Assembly (NCBI GenBank): GCA_946186665.1
Contig: CAMHOE010000006.1
Coordinates: 1 to 64,000 of the forward strand
Reading direction: 5' to 3'
Source of the DNA: an uncultured Clostridia bacterium
Lineage (GTDB): Bacteria > Bacillota > Clostridia > Oscillospirales > Acutalibacteraceae
DNA: 64,000 nucleotides
The notes below the pieces were generated by a model. It had not been told where the DNA came from and did not search any database. It saw nothing but the letters and a program-made list of their open reading frames with translations. A program made the position numbers and the translations under genes. Positions 52,647 to 61,846 of the stretch are shown here, in pieces; within the stretch, counting starts at the first letter, position 1; every line of letters starts with the position of its first letter.

Positions 52647-53807
52647 ATGAAAAATCGTAAAACAAAACTGATTGTCCTGTTTCTTGCAGCGATGATCGCC
52701 TGTGTCGGCGCAGGATGTACAGATAACACCGCCAAAACAGAAAGCTCCTCTGGCTCTGTCACATCTTCTGCGGTTGTTTCTGAGGATGAAAGCAAAAGCG
52801 AAGCATCAGAAGAAAGTAATACACAGTCAAAGACCGAAAGCGAAGCAGGTGAATCAAGTGCCGAATCTGTTGATGAAACACCCGCAGGTAATAGCATAGA
52901 CTACATGGCACTGGTCAACAAAACTCACCCTCTTCCCGAAGATTGGGAGGATAAGCTGGAAACTGTACACATGACAAACTCTGTCGGAGATGATGTTGAG
53001 GTCGAAAAAAAGGCTTATGATGCATATCTTCGACTGAAAGAGGAGCTTGAAAAGGAAGATATTCATGTTGATCTGGATTCTGCACGCAGAAGTGTTGCGG
53101 ATCAGCAGAGAATAATGGACGATTTTACCGAGCAGTACGGCAAGGATTATGCACTGAAAACCGTAGCAGCTCCCGGTTATTCAGAGCATCATACCGGTCT
53201 CGCACTTGATCTGTATCTCATCATAGACGGCAAGGATGTTGTCGAAAATGAGGATATGATACAGTATCCGGAAATATGGTCAAAAATCCACGCAAAGTTA
53301 GCTGATCACGGCTTCATTCTCCGTTACCTTGAGGATAAGGAGCATATCACAGGCTACGGCTATGAACCGTGGCATATCCGTTATCTTGACAATACAGATA
53401 CTGCTAAGGAAATTATGTCCAAGGGAATCACACTCGAAGGGTATCTGGGTACTGCAAGTGAGGCAGATGTCAGCATTGACCTCGGCAGCTCTGAGATATA
53501 TACGCAGAATGAACTGAATGATGCTGTTATACAGATAAAATGCAAATTTGCATCCTTGGCTGGCTGTGAACTGAAAAGTATCCGTTACGCCGGAGATGAA
53601 GCTGCAAATGATGAAAACTTAAACAGGATGAACGAGATCGACAACGGGGCAGGCTATACTCAGGTTGCTGAGTTTGTGATGGATTTCCATACACCGAAAA
53701 ACACGGAGGATCTGACACTGGAAGCTGATCGTGATTATACGGACTATCAGTGGTGGCTTGCCCGTACCGCAGACGGCGGCTGGAATATTGTGTCATTTGG
53801 TTATTGA
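52647..53807 (+). CDS. VanY-like D,D-carboxypeptidase lipoprotein (M15)
   Basis: Start ATG 52647 after AAAGGAA; the longer frame has no site. The 386-aa product has lipobox GAGC, a Ser/Glu-rich linker and an M15 domain with SEHHTGLALDL (His and Asp zinc ligands) and GYEPWHIRYL (catalytic Glu, third His). It cuts the terminal D-Ala from stem peptides and can change antibiotic or lytic sensitivity. A ~110-aa C-terminal domain of unknown fold follows. First gene of the operon under promoter D. Confidence 0.92.
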   Translation: MKNRKTKLIVLFLAAMIACVGAGCTDNTAKTESSSGSVTSSAVVSEDESKSEASEESNTQSKTESEAGESSAESVDETPAGNSIDYMALVNKTHPLPEDWEDKLETVHMTNSVGDDVEVEKKAYDAYLRLKEELEKEDIHVDLDSARRSVADQQRIMDDFTEQYGKDYALKTVAAPGYSEHHTGLALDLYLIIDGKDVVENEDMIQYPEIWSKIHAKLADHGFILRYLEDKEHITGYGYEPWHIRYLDNTDTAKEIMSKGITLEGYLGTASEADVSIDLGSSEIYTQNELNDAVIQIKCKFASLAGCELKSIRYAGDEAANDENLNRMNEIDNGAGYTQVAEFVMDFHTPKNTEDLTLEADRDYTDYQWWLARTADGGWNIVSFGY

Positions 53808-53901
53808 TAACAATACTGAGTATTTCTGACACTAAATGCTTTTTTAGAAAGATGTTTTGTTATGTAAAATCAGCTTCTAAACAAAGAAAGGAAAATCCAA
53901 A

Positions 53902-55746
53902 ATGAAAAACCGAAAAACAAAACTTACTGCTGCTTTACTTGCAGCAATGTTGATCTCCTCTTTTACAGGCTGCACTCAGGAAAACAGCACTGAAAGTTCT
54001 AAACCGGAAAACACCGCCGCTTCTGTATCACAGGATACTGAAACCATTTATCAGGTAGCGCTTTTGCAGTCCCTGACACAGGGCTACTATGACGGCATTA
54101 TCAAGGTCAGTGAGCTTAAGGAGCACGGCGACACAGGTATCGGCACATTCGAGGGCGTAAACGGTGAAATGATCGTCATTGACGGCAAGGTTTATCAGGC
54201 TCTTGGTGACGGTTCTGTTAAAGAGGCCGCTGATGATGAAACAGTACCGTTCTCAAATGTTACCTTCTTTGATAATGATGTTTCTGTTGATCTGAAGGAC
54301 ATAAAGGATATGGCTTCCTTCAAGTCCGAGCTTGACAAGACCGTAGCCGAAAAGGGTAAAAATATGTTCTATATGGTCAAGGTCAGCGGAACATTTGAAA
54401 AAATGTATGTCCGCAGCGAAATAAAGCAGGAAAAGCCTTACAAATCCCTTGATAAGGCTCTTGAAACCGATCAGCGTGAATTCAATTATGAAAATATTGC
54501 AGGCACTGTTGTAGGTCTGTACTGCCCCGATTATATGGGCGGACTGAATGCTGCCGGCTGGCATTTCCATTTTATTTCCGACGACAGGACAAAGGGCGGT
54601 CATATCCTTGAGCTTAACTTCAAGGAGGCGAAGGCTGAGTTGGACATTACACCCAGCTTTGATATGACCCTTTCCGATAACGGCGATTTCCAGGGCATGG
54701 AGCTTGCAAAGGATGTAAATGACGCTATCAAGAAGGTTGAAACGGAAGCACAGACAGACGAAAAGACAAGTACCGATACATCTGCAAGTGCGCTTTCACT
54801 CTGGACGGATTCCGCTCCCCTCAAATCTCAGCTGACCGATTATATTAAGGCTGTTACGGATGAAAGCAGTGCAGATTTCATTCCTGTCGAGAACCGTATC
54901 GCCGTATTTGATATGGACGGTACACTCTGCTGTGAAACAGACCCCGGTTATTTTGACCACAAGCTTCTTTACCATCGTGTAATGGAGGATCCCGATTATA
55001 AGGATAAGGCAAGCGCAGAAGAAAAGGAGACTGCGGCTATCATCAAGACCTATTTTGAAACAGGCGAATATCCCAGCGGTCTTGATGTAAAGCACGGCAC
55101 TGCTGTTGCTACTGCCTTCAAGGGTATGACGATTGATGAGTTTGATGCTTATGTCAAGGCATACAGAGATCAGCCTATGGAAAGCTACGAAGGTATGACC
55201 AACGGTCAGGCATTCTATAAACCGATGCTTGAGGTTGTTGATTATCTGATAGAAAACGACTTCAAGGTATATATAGTCAGCGGTACAGACCGTCTTATCA
55301 CAAGAGGACTTGCCGAGGGTACAGTAAATATTCCCCTCAGCCAGATGATCGGTTCGGATGAAAGCCTTGTTGCTACGGGTCAGGGCGATACTGACGGTCT
55401 GGATTACACCTTTGGTAAGGATGATAAGGTCGTTACCGGCGGCGAATTTATGATAAAGAACCTGAAAACCAATAAGGTAACTGTAATCCAGCAGGAGATC
55501 GGCGTTCAGCCTGTTCTTGCATTCGGCAACAGCGGCGGCGATTCGGCTATGGCTAACTTCACTATCAACAATAACAAGTACAAGAGTGCAGCATATATGC
55601 TCTGCTGTGACGATACAGAGCGTGAAAACGGCAATGTAGAAAAGGCAGACAAGATGCGCAAGACCTGCGAGGAAAACGGCTATACCGCCATTTCCATGAA
55701 GGACGACTGGACAACTATTTATGGTGACGGTGTGACAAAGAAATAA
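53902..55746 (+). CDS. Lipoprotein fusion: acetolactate-decarboxylase-like domain plus HAD domain
   Basis: The 614-aa product has lipobox FTGC (Cys24). Residues ~45-275 match alpha-acetolactate decarboxylase: HGDTGIGTFEGVNGEM, GTVVGLYCPDYMGGLNAAGW, and zinc-type HFHFISDDRTKGGH (His221, His223, His234). Residues ~325-610 are a HAD phosphatase: VFDMDGTLCC (Asp337, Asp339), YIVSGT and FGNSGGDSAMA. The two are normally separate cytoplasmic enzymes; here they are exported together. The pathway is unclear; the fold might serve a different substrate. Confidence 0.88.
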   Translation: MKNRKTKLTAALLAAMLISSFTGCTQENSTESSKPENTAASVSQDTETIYQVALLQSLTQGYYDGIIKVSELKEHGDTGIGTFEGVNGEMIVIDGKVYQALGDGSVKEAADDETVPFSNVTFFDNDVSVDLKDIKDMASFKSELDKTVAEKGKNMFYMVKVSGTFEKMYVRSEIKQEKPYKSLDKALETDQREFNYENIAGTVVGLYCPDYMGGLNAAGWHFHFISDDRTKGGHILELNFKEAKAELDITPSFDMTLSDNGDFQGMELAKDVNDAIKKVETEAQTDEKTSTDTSASALSLWTDSAPLKSQLTDYIKAVTDESSADFIPVENRIAVFDMDGTLCCETDPGYFDHKLLYHRVMEDPDYKDKASAEEKETAAIIKTYFETGEYPSGLDVKHGTAVATAFKGMTIDEFDAYVKAYRDQPMESYEGMTNGQAFYKPMLEVVDYLIENDFKVYIVSGTDRLITRGLAEGTVNIPLSQMIGSDESLVATGQGDTDGLDYTFGKDDKVVTGGEFMIKNLKTNKVTVIQQEIGVQPVLAFGNSGGDSAMANFTINNNKYKSAAYMLCCDDTERENGNVEKADKMRKTCEENGYTAISMKDDWTTIYGDGVTKK

Positions 55747-55769
55747 TTATCAGCAAAGGCGGAAACAAA

Positions 55770-56957
55770 ATGAAAAAAAGAATCATAACCCTTATTATGG
55801 CATCAATACTTGCCCTTTCTGCTGCGGCTTGCAGCAATGAGTCAGGTGGTGAAAGCAAAGCATCGACCGATGCCTCAGCTGCGTCAACTGCATCAGTCGT
55901 TTCCGACAGCAGTAATGAAGCCGGGGCGGACGGCACCGATCAGCAGTCAGCTCAGGCGGACAGTAAGACAGCTTCATTGGAATACTGGGCAGAGGATTCA
56001 CCTGCTATGAAGTCGATTATGGAATATGTTTCGGCTGTAACGGATGAAAAGTCGGATAAGTTTGTTCCCGAGGCTGAAAGAATTGCCGTATTTGATTCGG
56101 ACGGCACACTCTACGGTGAGCTTTTCCCGACATATTTTGACCAGTGCGTGATGATACACCGTCTTGCACACGACGATACATACAAGGGTAACGATGAGGA
56201 TGTTGCTTATTGCAAGGCATTGGAGGAATATCTGTTGAATGGCGGTGAAAAGCCCACTGCTCCACGTTCATCGGGTGATATAATTGCAGAGGCTTTCAAG
56301 GGCTTTACAGTCGAGGAATACCGTGAGTATGTACGCAAATTTATGTCAGAGCCTGTTGCCGGCTTTGAAAATATGACCTATGCTGACGGATACTACAAGC
56401 CGATGATCTCACTTGTAAAATATCTTACGGAAAACGGCTTCAAGGTTTATATCAACAGCGGTGCAGAGGTCAATATGCTGCGTGAGCTGTCAAAGGACGC
56501 TTTAGGCGAGTATATTCCCCCCTACCAAATAATCGGAACAACATACGGTATTACAGCCGAGGGTAAGGAAGATGATGTCAAAGCCCGTGATTATACACCT
56601 GCGGCAGATGAAAAGATCATCTTTGACGGTACAGTTGCATTCAAGGATCTCAAATTGAACAAGGTCGTCAGCATTATCAATGATCTGGGAATATCTCCGC
56701 TTTTGTCCTTCGGAAACAGCTCCGGCGACACAGCTATGGCACAGTATGTTATGCAGCACGGCGGCAAAGCGTATATGCTTCTTTGCGACGATACCGAAAG
56801 AGATCACGGAGATACCGAGGAAGCCGCATCCTTCAAGGCTGATTGCGAAGTTCTCGGAATTGAAACAGTTTCAATGAAAAACGAATTTACAACTATCTAC
56901 GGCGATTTCAAGCTTACACCATACAGCGATACAGAGACAGAACAGTCCATAGCATAG
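55770..56957 (+). CDS. HAD-family phosphatase lipoprotein
   Basis: The 395-aa product has lipobox AAAC (Cys21), a Ser/Ala/Thr-rich linker and a HAD domain related to the one in the preceding gene: RIAVFDSDGTLYG (Asp109, Asp111), FKVYINSGAEV and LLSFGNSSGDTAMA. The Mg-binding and nucleophile residues are present, so it should be an active extracellular phosphatase of unknown substrate. It may be the duplicated C-terminal half of its neighbour. 23-bp gap upstream. Confidence 0.88.
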   Translation: MKKRIITLIMASILALSAAACSNESGGESKASTDASAASTASVVSDSSNEAGADGTDQQSAQADSKTASLEYWAEDSPAMKSIMEYVSAVTDEKSDKFVPEAERIAVFDSDGTLYGELFPTYFDQCVMIHRLAHDDTYKGNDEDVAYCKALEEYLLNGGEKPTAPRSSGDIIAEAFKGFTVEEYREYVRKFMSEPVAGFENMTYADGYYKPMISLVKYLTENGFKVYINSGAEVNMLRELSKDALGEYIPPYQIIGTTYGITAEGKEDDVKARDYTPAADEKIIFDGTVAFKDLKLNKVVSIINDLGISPLLSFGNSSGDTAMAQYVMQHGGKAYMLLCDDTERDHGDTEEAASFKADCEVLGIETVSMKNEFTTIYGDFKLTPYSDTETEQSIA

Positions 56958-56986
56958 GCAGCGTAATATGAAAGGAGAGTATTATT

Positions 56987-57283
56987 ATGACAATCGAAAG
57001 CAAAAAGGACGCAGGCAAGCTCACACTTACAATCACAGGCAGACTTGACACCGTGGCAGCACCAAAGTTGGAGGAGACCCTGAAGGAATCATACGACGGT
57101 GTGACCGAGCTTGTTTTTGATCTGGCAAAGTTAGAGTACATTTCATCCGCAGGACTTCGGGTACTTTTGTCCGCACAGAAAACAATGAACAAGCAGGGTT
57201 CGATGAAGGTTATAAATGTCGGCGAAGAGATAATGGAAATCTTCGAGATCACAGGCTTTACGGATATACTGAACATAGGTTAA
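56987..57283 (+). CDS. STAS-domain anti-sigma-factor antagonist (2)
   Basis: The 98-aa product contains LEYISSAGLRVLLSAQK with the phosphorylatable Ser and is a close paralogue of the protein at 51798. It is directly followed (4 bp) by the RsbW-like kinase and then the SpoIIE-like phosphatase, the standard partner-switching trio. Start after AAAGGAG. Confidence 0.93.
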   Translation: MTIESKKDAGKLTLTITGRLDTVAAPKLEETLKESYDGVTELVFDLAKLEYISSAGLRVLLSAQKTMNKQGSMKVINVGEEIMEIFEITGFTDILNIG

Positions 57284-57287
57284 GACT

Positions 57288-57695
57288 ATGAAGGAATTAA
57301 AAACAGAAGCAATCACAGAGAATCTTCATACAGTACTGGAATTCATTGACAGGCAGCTGGAGCTTATCGGCTGCCCTATGAAGCCGCAGATGCAGATAGA
57401 GATCGCGGCGGAGGAAATCTTCGTCAATATCGCACATTACGCATACGCACCGGGAACCGGTGAAGCGACAATTCGTGTTGAGCTTTACCGTGATCCGTCC
57501 GGGGTCGAGATCACCTTTATAGACCGGGGTGTGCCATATGATCCCCTTGCAAAGCCTGCCCCCGATGTGACACTTTCGGCAAAGGAAAGACAGATCGGCG
57601 GTCTGGGGATATTTATGGTGAAAAAAAGTATGGATAAGGTCAGATATGAATATCTTGACGGCTGCAATGTCCTCACCATAAAGAAAGGGTGGTAA
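57288..57695 (+). CDS. RsbW/SpoIIAB-like anti-sigma serine kinase
   Basis: The 135-aa product has the GHKL ATPase fold: QIEIAAEEIFVNIAHYAY (N box), VEITFIDRGVPYDP (G1) and KERQIGGLGIFMVKK (G2). RsbW-like kinases bind a sigma factor or another target and phosphorylate the STAS antagonist. No sigma factor gene is in the window, so the output is elsewhere. It sits between STAS and SpoIIE-like genes with gaps of 4 bp. Confidence 0.93.
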   Translation: MKELKTEAITENLHTVLEFIDRQLELIGCPMKPQMQIEIAAEEIFVNIAHYAYAPGTGEATIRVELYRDPSGVEITFIDRGVPYDPLAKPAPDVTLSAKERQIGGLGIFMVKKSMDKVRYEYLDGCNVLTIKKGW

Positions 57696-57699
57696 TCGG

Positions 57700-59853
57700 A
57701 TGATAAAGAAATTTGGTCTGACACTCGGCGGATTGCAGCAGAAAATACTCAATCTTGTGCTCATTTTTATGCTTGCACTAATGGCTGTATTTTCCGGTGT
57801 CTGGTTTTATCAGCAGACGACGCTGGGTACGGTTGTCGGAGATGCGAGCAGCGAACAGCAGAAATCTATCGAAAAGGTATCCGGCGACACAATGCATCAG
57901 GTCATAGACGGCTCAATGACAAAAACAAACGCTTTGCAGGCATATATCGCAGATGATATGTTTTCGGATGTAAAAACAGATGTTGCTACACTCCAGAGCC
58001 TTGCAACAGGGCTGTTTGAGCATATGGACAGCTTTGAAGCTCACCCGTTTGAGCTTCCCGACCCTGCAAAGGACGGACAGTTTTCAGCTCAGGTGCTTTA
58101 TGAAGAGGGCGTGGATTATACGAAGTCCGAATATCTTGGAGTTGCAGCACACATGAGCGAAACAATGATCGCCATGTGTAAGCAGTCGGATTATCTTGAT
58201 AACTGCTTTATCGGACTTGCCGACGGCACAATTCTTTGTGTGGATGACAAATCCGCAAACAAATATGATGAAAACGGAAATCTCCCGAATTTCCTTGTTC
58301 GTGAAAGACCATGGTATGTCGGTGCTGAAAGTGCCGGTGAGCTGTGGTTTTCAGGCATCGACGCAGATACCTATACAGATAAAATAGGCATTGAATGCGC
58401 TGCCCCTGTGTACAAGGACGGCAAGCTGATTGCCGTTGTAGGTGCAGACCTGTTTCTTGACGCTATGGGCGATTATGTCAATTCGGCTTCAAGTCAGGGC
58501 GGCTATATTGCGGTTATCAATAACGAGGGCAAGGTGATATTTGCGCCGGAGGGCAACGGCATATTTACCGTAGAAACCTCAGACAATGCCAAAGATATCC
58601 GCAAGGATGAAAACAAAGAGCTTGCAGGTTTTGTCAGCAAGGCGCTGAATAAGCAAACAGGTCTTACAACCGTGAATATAAACGGCAAGGAATATTATAT
58701 GGTTGGTTCACCGATGAATACTGTGGGCTGGACTGTTATTTCCTTTGTCGATAAGAATATTACCGAGCAGCCTGCGCAGCTTATGATAAGCGAATTCCAA
58801 AGTATCAACGAAGATGCTGCTGACAAATTCAATGACAGTATGAACCACTCAAAGCAAACGATATTTATTATGATAGCCGTTTTGCTTATTTTAGGTTCCA
58901 TCGGAGGATTGTTTGTGGCAAACAGAATAGTAAAGCCTGTCGAGCATATGACAAAGCGCATACACGAGATAAGCGGAACAGATCTTGCATTTGAAATGGA
59001 TGATATCTACCGCACAGGTGATGAGATAGAGGTGCTGGCACAGTCCTTTGCAACTCTTTCCAAACGGACGATCAGCTACATTGAGCAGATAACAAAAATC
59101 ACGGCTGAAAAAGAACGAATTGGTGCCGAGCTGGAGCTTGCCACAAGGATTCAGGCGGATATGCTGCCGAATATTTTCCCGCCGTTCCCCGATCGTTCTG
59201 AGTTTGATATCTATGCCACAATGACACCTGCAAAGGAGGTCGGCGGCGATTTCTACGACTTCTTCCTTATAGACGACAATCATCTCGGCATGGTTATGGC
59301 GGATGTTTCCGGAAAGGGCGTTCCGGCGGCACTGTTTATGATGATGTCAAAAATCCTCGTCAATAACTTTGCGATGATGGGCGGCAGCCCGGCGAAGGTA
59401 CTGGAGCAGACCAACGCACAGATATGCAAGAACAACGATGAGGAAATGTTTGTTACGGTCTGGTTCGGTGTACTTGACATAGAAACAGGAAAGGTAACGG
59501 CAGCAAATGCAGGACACGAATATCCCATCATCAAAAAGGCAAACGGTGAGTTTGAACTTTTCAAGGACAAGCACGGCTTTGTTATTGGCGGAATGTCGGG
59601 CATGAAGTACAAGGAGTACGAATTTACGCTTGAAAAGGGCGGCACTCTGTTCCTCTATACAGACGGCGTAGCAGAAGCGACCAATGCAGAAAATCAGCTT
59701 TTCGGCACAGAGAGAATGCTTGCAGCTCTCAACGCAGAACCCGAAGCAGACCCGAAAAAGCTGCTTGAAAATATGAAAAAATCCGTAGATGAATTTGTGG
59801 GCGATGCACCGCAGTTTGACGATCTGACAATGCTGGGTGTAACGCTGCTTTGA
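57700..59853 (+). CDS. Membrane sensor SpoIIE-like phosphatase (Cache-HAMP-PP2C)
   Basis: The 717-aa product has an N-terminal helix (~20-42), a double-Cache extracellular sensor (~45-380, FLVRERPWYVGA and APVYKDGKLIAVVGADLFLD), a second helix (TIFIMIAVLLILGSIGGLFV), HAMP (~410-460) and a SpoIIE/RsbU phosphatase domain (LATRIQADMLP, EVGGDFYDFF, DVSGKGVPAALFM, YTDGVAEATN). It dephosphorylates the STAS partner when the ligand is sensed. It is the input of this switching module. Confidence 0.94.
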   Translation: MIKKFGLTLGGLQQKILNLVLIFMLALMAVFSGVWFYQQTTLGTVVGDASSEQQKSIEKVSGDTMHQVIDGSMTKTNALQAYIADDMFSDVKTDVATLQSLATGLFEHMDSFEAHPFELPDPAKDGQFSAQVLYEEGVDYTKSEYLGVAAHMSETMIAMCKQSDYLDNCFIGLADGTILCVDDKSANKYDENGNLPNFLVRERPWYVGAESAGELWFSGIDADTYTDKIGIECAAPVYKDGKLIAVVGADLFLDAMGDYVNSASSQGGYIAVINNEGKVIFAPEGNGIFTVETSDNAKDIRKDENKELAGFVSKALNKQTGLTTVNINGKEYYMVGSPMNTVGWTVISFVDKNITEQPAQLMISEFQSINEDAADKFNDSMNHSKQTIFIMIAVLLILGSIGGLFVANRIVKPVEHMTKRIHEISGTDLAFEMDDIYRTGDEIEVLAQSFATLSKRTISYIEQITKITAEKERIGAELELATRIQADMLPNIFPPFPDRSEFDIYATMTPAKEVGGDFYDFFLIDDNHLGMVMADVSGKGVPAALFMMMSKILVNNFAMMGGSPAKVLEQTNAQICKNNDEEMFVTVWFGVLDIETGKVTAANAGHEYPIIKKANGEFELFKDKHGFVIGGMSGMKYKEYEFTLEKGGTLFLYTDGVAEATNAENQLFGTERMLAALNAEPEADPKKLLENMKKSVDEFVGDAPQFDDLTMLGVTLL

Positions 59854-59866
59854 TAACAAGGAGAAA

Positions 59867-60679
59867 ATGATGAGTCTGAAACAATCTATCCAACTAAAAA
59901 GTATAGCCAATGCCCGTGAGCTTGGCGGCTACCACACAGCAGACGGCAGAACTGTCAGAAGCGGCGTTCTGCTCAGAACCGGAAACCTTAATGATATTAC
60001 TGCCGAGGATATACAGACCTTGAAAGATCAATACCACCTGAGTGATATTATCGACTTTCGTATGGAAATGGAAATGAGCGGATACGAAGACCCGGTGATC
60101 GGCGGTGTAACTAATACTCATCTTGATGTTATCGGTGATCCGGAATTTGATCAGCAGCAAATTCCGGATATCGATATCGATAAGCTTGATGTAATCCGGC
60201 TTGTAGAAATAAGCGAACAGATGGGTATGCTTGATGATAAGATGTACGTAGGTTTTCTTTCTACTGATTCGGGGAAAAAGGCATACTCTCAGTTCTTCCG
60301 TATCCTGCTTGCGGCAGAGCCTGACAGGGCGGTACTGTGGCACTGCACAAGCGGCAAGGACAGAACAGGACTTGCCGCAATGCTGCTGTTATCATTACTT
60401 GGTGTTGAAGAATCGGTCATTATGGAGGATTATATGCTCACAAATGAGTATAATGCTCCGAGAATAGAAGGAACTAAGAAGTATTTAAAATCAAGAGGCT
60501 GTGATGACGCATTAACGGAGAAAGCAGCTCTTGTTTTTGATGCTGTTGACAGGCGTTTTATGGAAAATGCTATCGCATTTTTAAAGGAGAAATACGGCTC
60601 AGTTATCGGCTACATACGCAGTGAGCTGAATATTTCAGAAGGAGAAATTGCTCTCCTGAAGGAAAAATATACTGATTAA
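59867..60679 (+). CDS. Tyrosine-type protein/lipid phosphatase (PTP3 family)
   Basis: The 270-aa product has RELGGYHTADGRTVRSG near the N-terminus and the P-loop HCTSGKDRTGLAA (~160), the Cys-x5-Arg motif of the Y_phosphatase3/MptpB-like family, which acts on phosphotyrosine or phosphoinositides. No signal peptide. Start is ATG 59867 or the next codon (59870), which has better spacing from AAGGAG. In the operon with STAS-kinase fusions. Confidence 0.9.
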   Translation: MMSLKQSIQLKSIANARELGGYHTADGRTVRSGVLLRTGNLNDITAEDIQTLKDQYHLSDIIDFRMEMEMSGYEDPVIGGVTNTHLDVIGDPEFDQQQIPDIDIDKLDVIRLVEISEQMGMLDDKMYVGFLSTDSGKKAYSQFFRILLAAEPDRAVLWHCTSGKDRTGLAAMLLLSLLGVEESVIMEDYMLTNEYNAPRIEGTKKYLKSRGCDDALTEKAALVFDAVDRRFMENAIAFLKEKYGSVIGYIRSELNISEGEIALLKEKYTD

Positions 60680-60695
60680 CCGGAGGTAAACAATT

Positions 60696-61814
60696 ATGTA
60701 TCAGATCAAAGGGAAAATCGACTCAACAAACGCAGCAGAATTTGAAAAGGAGATCATGGCGGCAAAGCCTGCGGAGCTTGATGCTTCAGAGCTTGAATAC
60801 ATCTCCAGTGCAGGACTGCGTGTTCTTCTCAAGCTTGCAAAGGCTGTGGGTGATGTTACCGTCAATAATGTCAGCAGCGAGGTCTATGAGATCTTCAATG
60901 TTACGGGCTTTACCGAAATACTGAATGTAAAGAAGGCACTGAGAGAGGTATCGATCGAAGGCTGCCAGCTTATTGGCAAGGGCGGAAACGGCTCGGTTTA
61001 CCGTATTGATGATGAGACGATCGTAAAGGTATTTGGTGAGGGCAGAACACTTGATTATGTCAAAAAGAGCAGAGATACAGCTCAGACGGCTTTCCTGCAT
61101 GATATCCCATGCGCAATATCCTTCGATACAGTAAAAGTCGGGAACTGCTATGGTGTCGTTTATGAGCTTCTTAATGTCAGTACTCTCGGCAGGACTATTC
61201 ATGCAGAGCCGGAAAAAGCTGAGTATTGGGCTGAAAAAGCAGCAAAGCTGCTCAGAAAGCTGCACAGTACCGAATTTGATGAGAATGTTTTCGACCATCA
61301 GGCAAGTGAATCTGTAAAGGGCTGGTTGAAGACTGTAGAGGACAAGATCCCGGCAGAGGATGCCGCAAGGATATATAATGCTATTGACAAGATCGCTGTG
61401 AAAACAAATACCTTTGTACACGAGGATTTCCATTCCAATAATATAATGGTGCAGGGTGACGATCTTCTTCTGATAGATGTTGACGACGCTTGTATTGGTG
61501 ATCCTGCTGTTGACCTTGCGGGAATGTATACTACACATGACATTACATCTTCCTCAGATGAAACATCTCTTTGGATATTGGGAATGAATGCTGAAGAATC
61601 AAAAAGATATTGGAGCAGATTCAAAGAGGTATATTTCGATGGAATGAACGAGAAAGAGATCGGAGCTTTGACATTCAGAATGAAATTCTTTGGGACTATC
61701 AAGTTTTTGTACGGTATCATGAAAACAGACAGGGAACTCGGAGTTGACAAGAATGCTCTTTCGCAGCAGATACTGAGCGGTATCAAGCAGATGATGGATG
61801 CTGTCGGTATGTGA
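60696..61814 (+). CDS. STAS domain fused to aminoglycoside-kinase-like domain (1)
   Basis: The 372-aa product has an N-terminal STAS domain (~1-83) with LEYISSAGLRVLLKLAK, then a protein/APH kinase fold: GKGGNGSVYRIDDETIVKVF (~92-110), GVVYELLNV, the catalytic loop VHEDFHSNNIM and LLIDVDDACIGDPAVDLAG. All the catalytic residues are there. It looks like a phosphorylated-switch domain that controls, or is controlled by, an attached kinase. Preceded by CGGAGG. Confidence 0.92.
   Translation: MYQIKGKIDSTNAAEFEKEIMAAKPAELDASELEYISSAGLRVLLKLAKAVGDVTVNNVSSEVYEIFNVTGFTEILNVKKALREVSIEGCQLIGKGGNGSVYRIDDETIVKVFGEGRTLDYVKKSRDTAQTAFLHDIPCAISFDTVKVGNCYGVVYELLNVSTLGRTIHAEPEKAEYWAEKAAKLLRKLHSTEFDENVFDHQASESVKGWLKTVEDKIPAEDAARIYNAIDKIAVKTNTFVHEDFHSNNIMVQGDDLLLIDVDDACIGDPAVDLAGMYTTHDITSSSDETSLWILGMNAEESKRYWSRFKEVYFDGMNEKEIGALTFRMKFFGTIKFLYGIMKTDRELGVDKNALSQQILSGIKQMMDAVGM
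60756..60859 (+). repeat. 104-bp exact repeat, copy 1 (STAS coding region)
   Basis: From ATGGCGGCAAAGCCTGCGG to GTGGGTGATGTTAC the sequence is identical to 61907-62010; it covers the core of the STAS domain. Confidence 0.95.
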
Positions 61815-61846
61815 AAGCTTTATATAAAAAACGGAGGTAAAAAACT

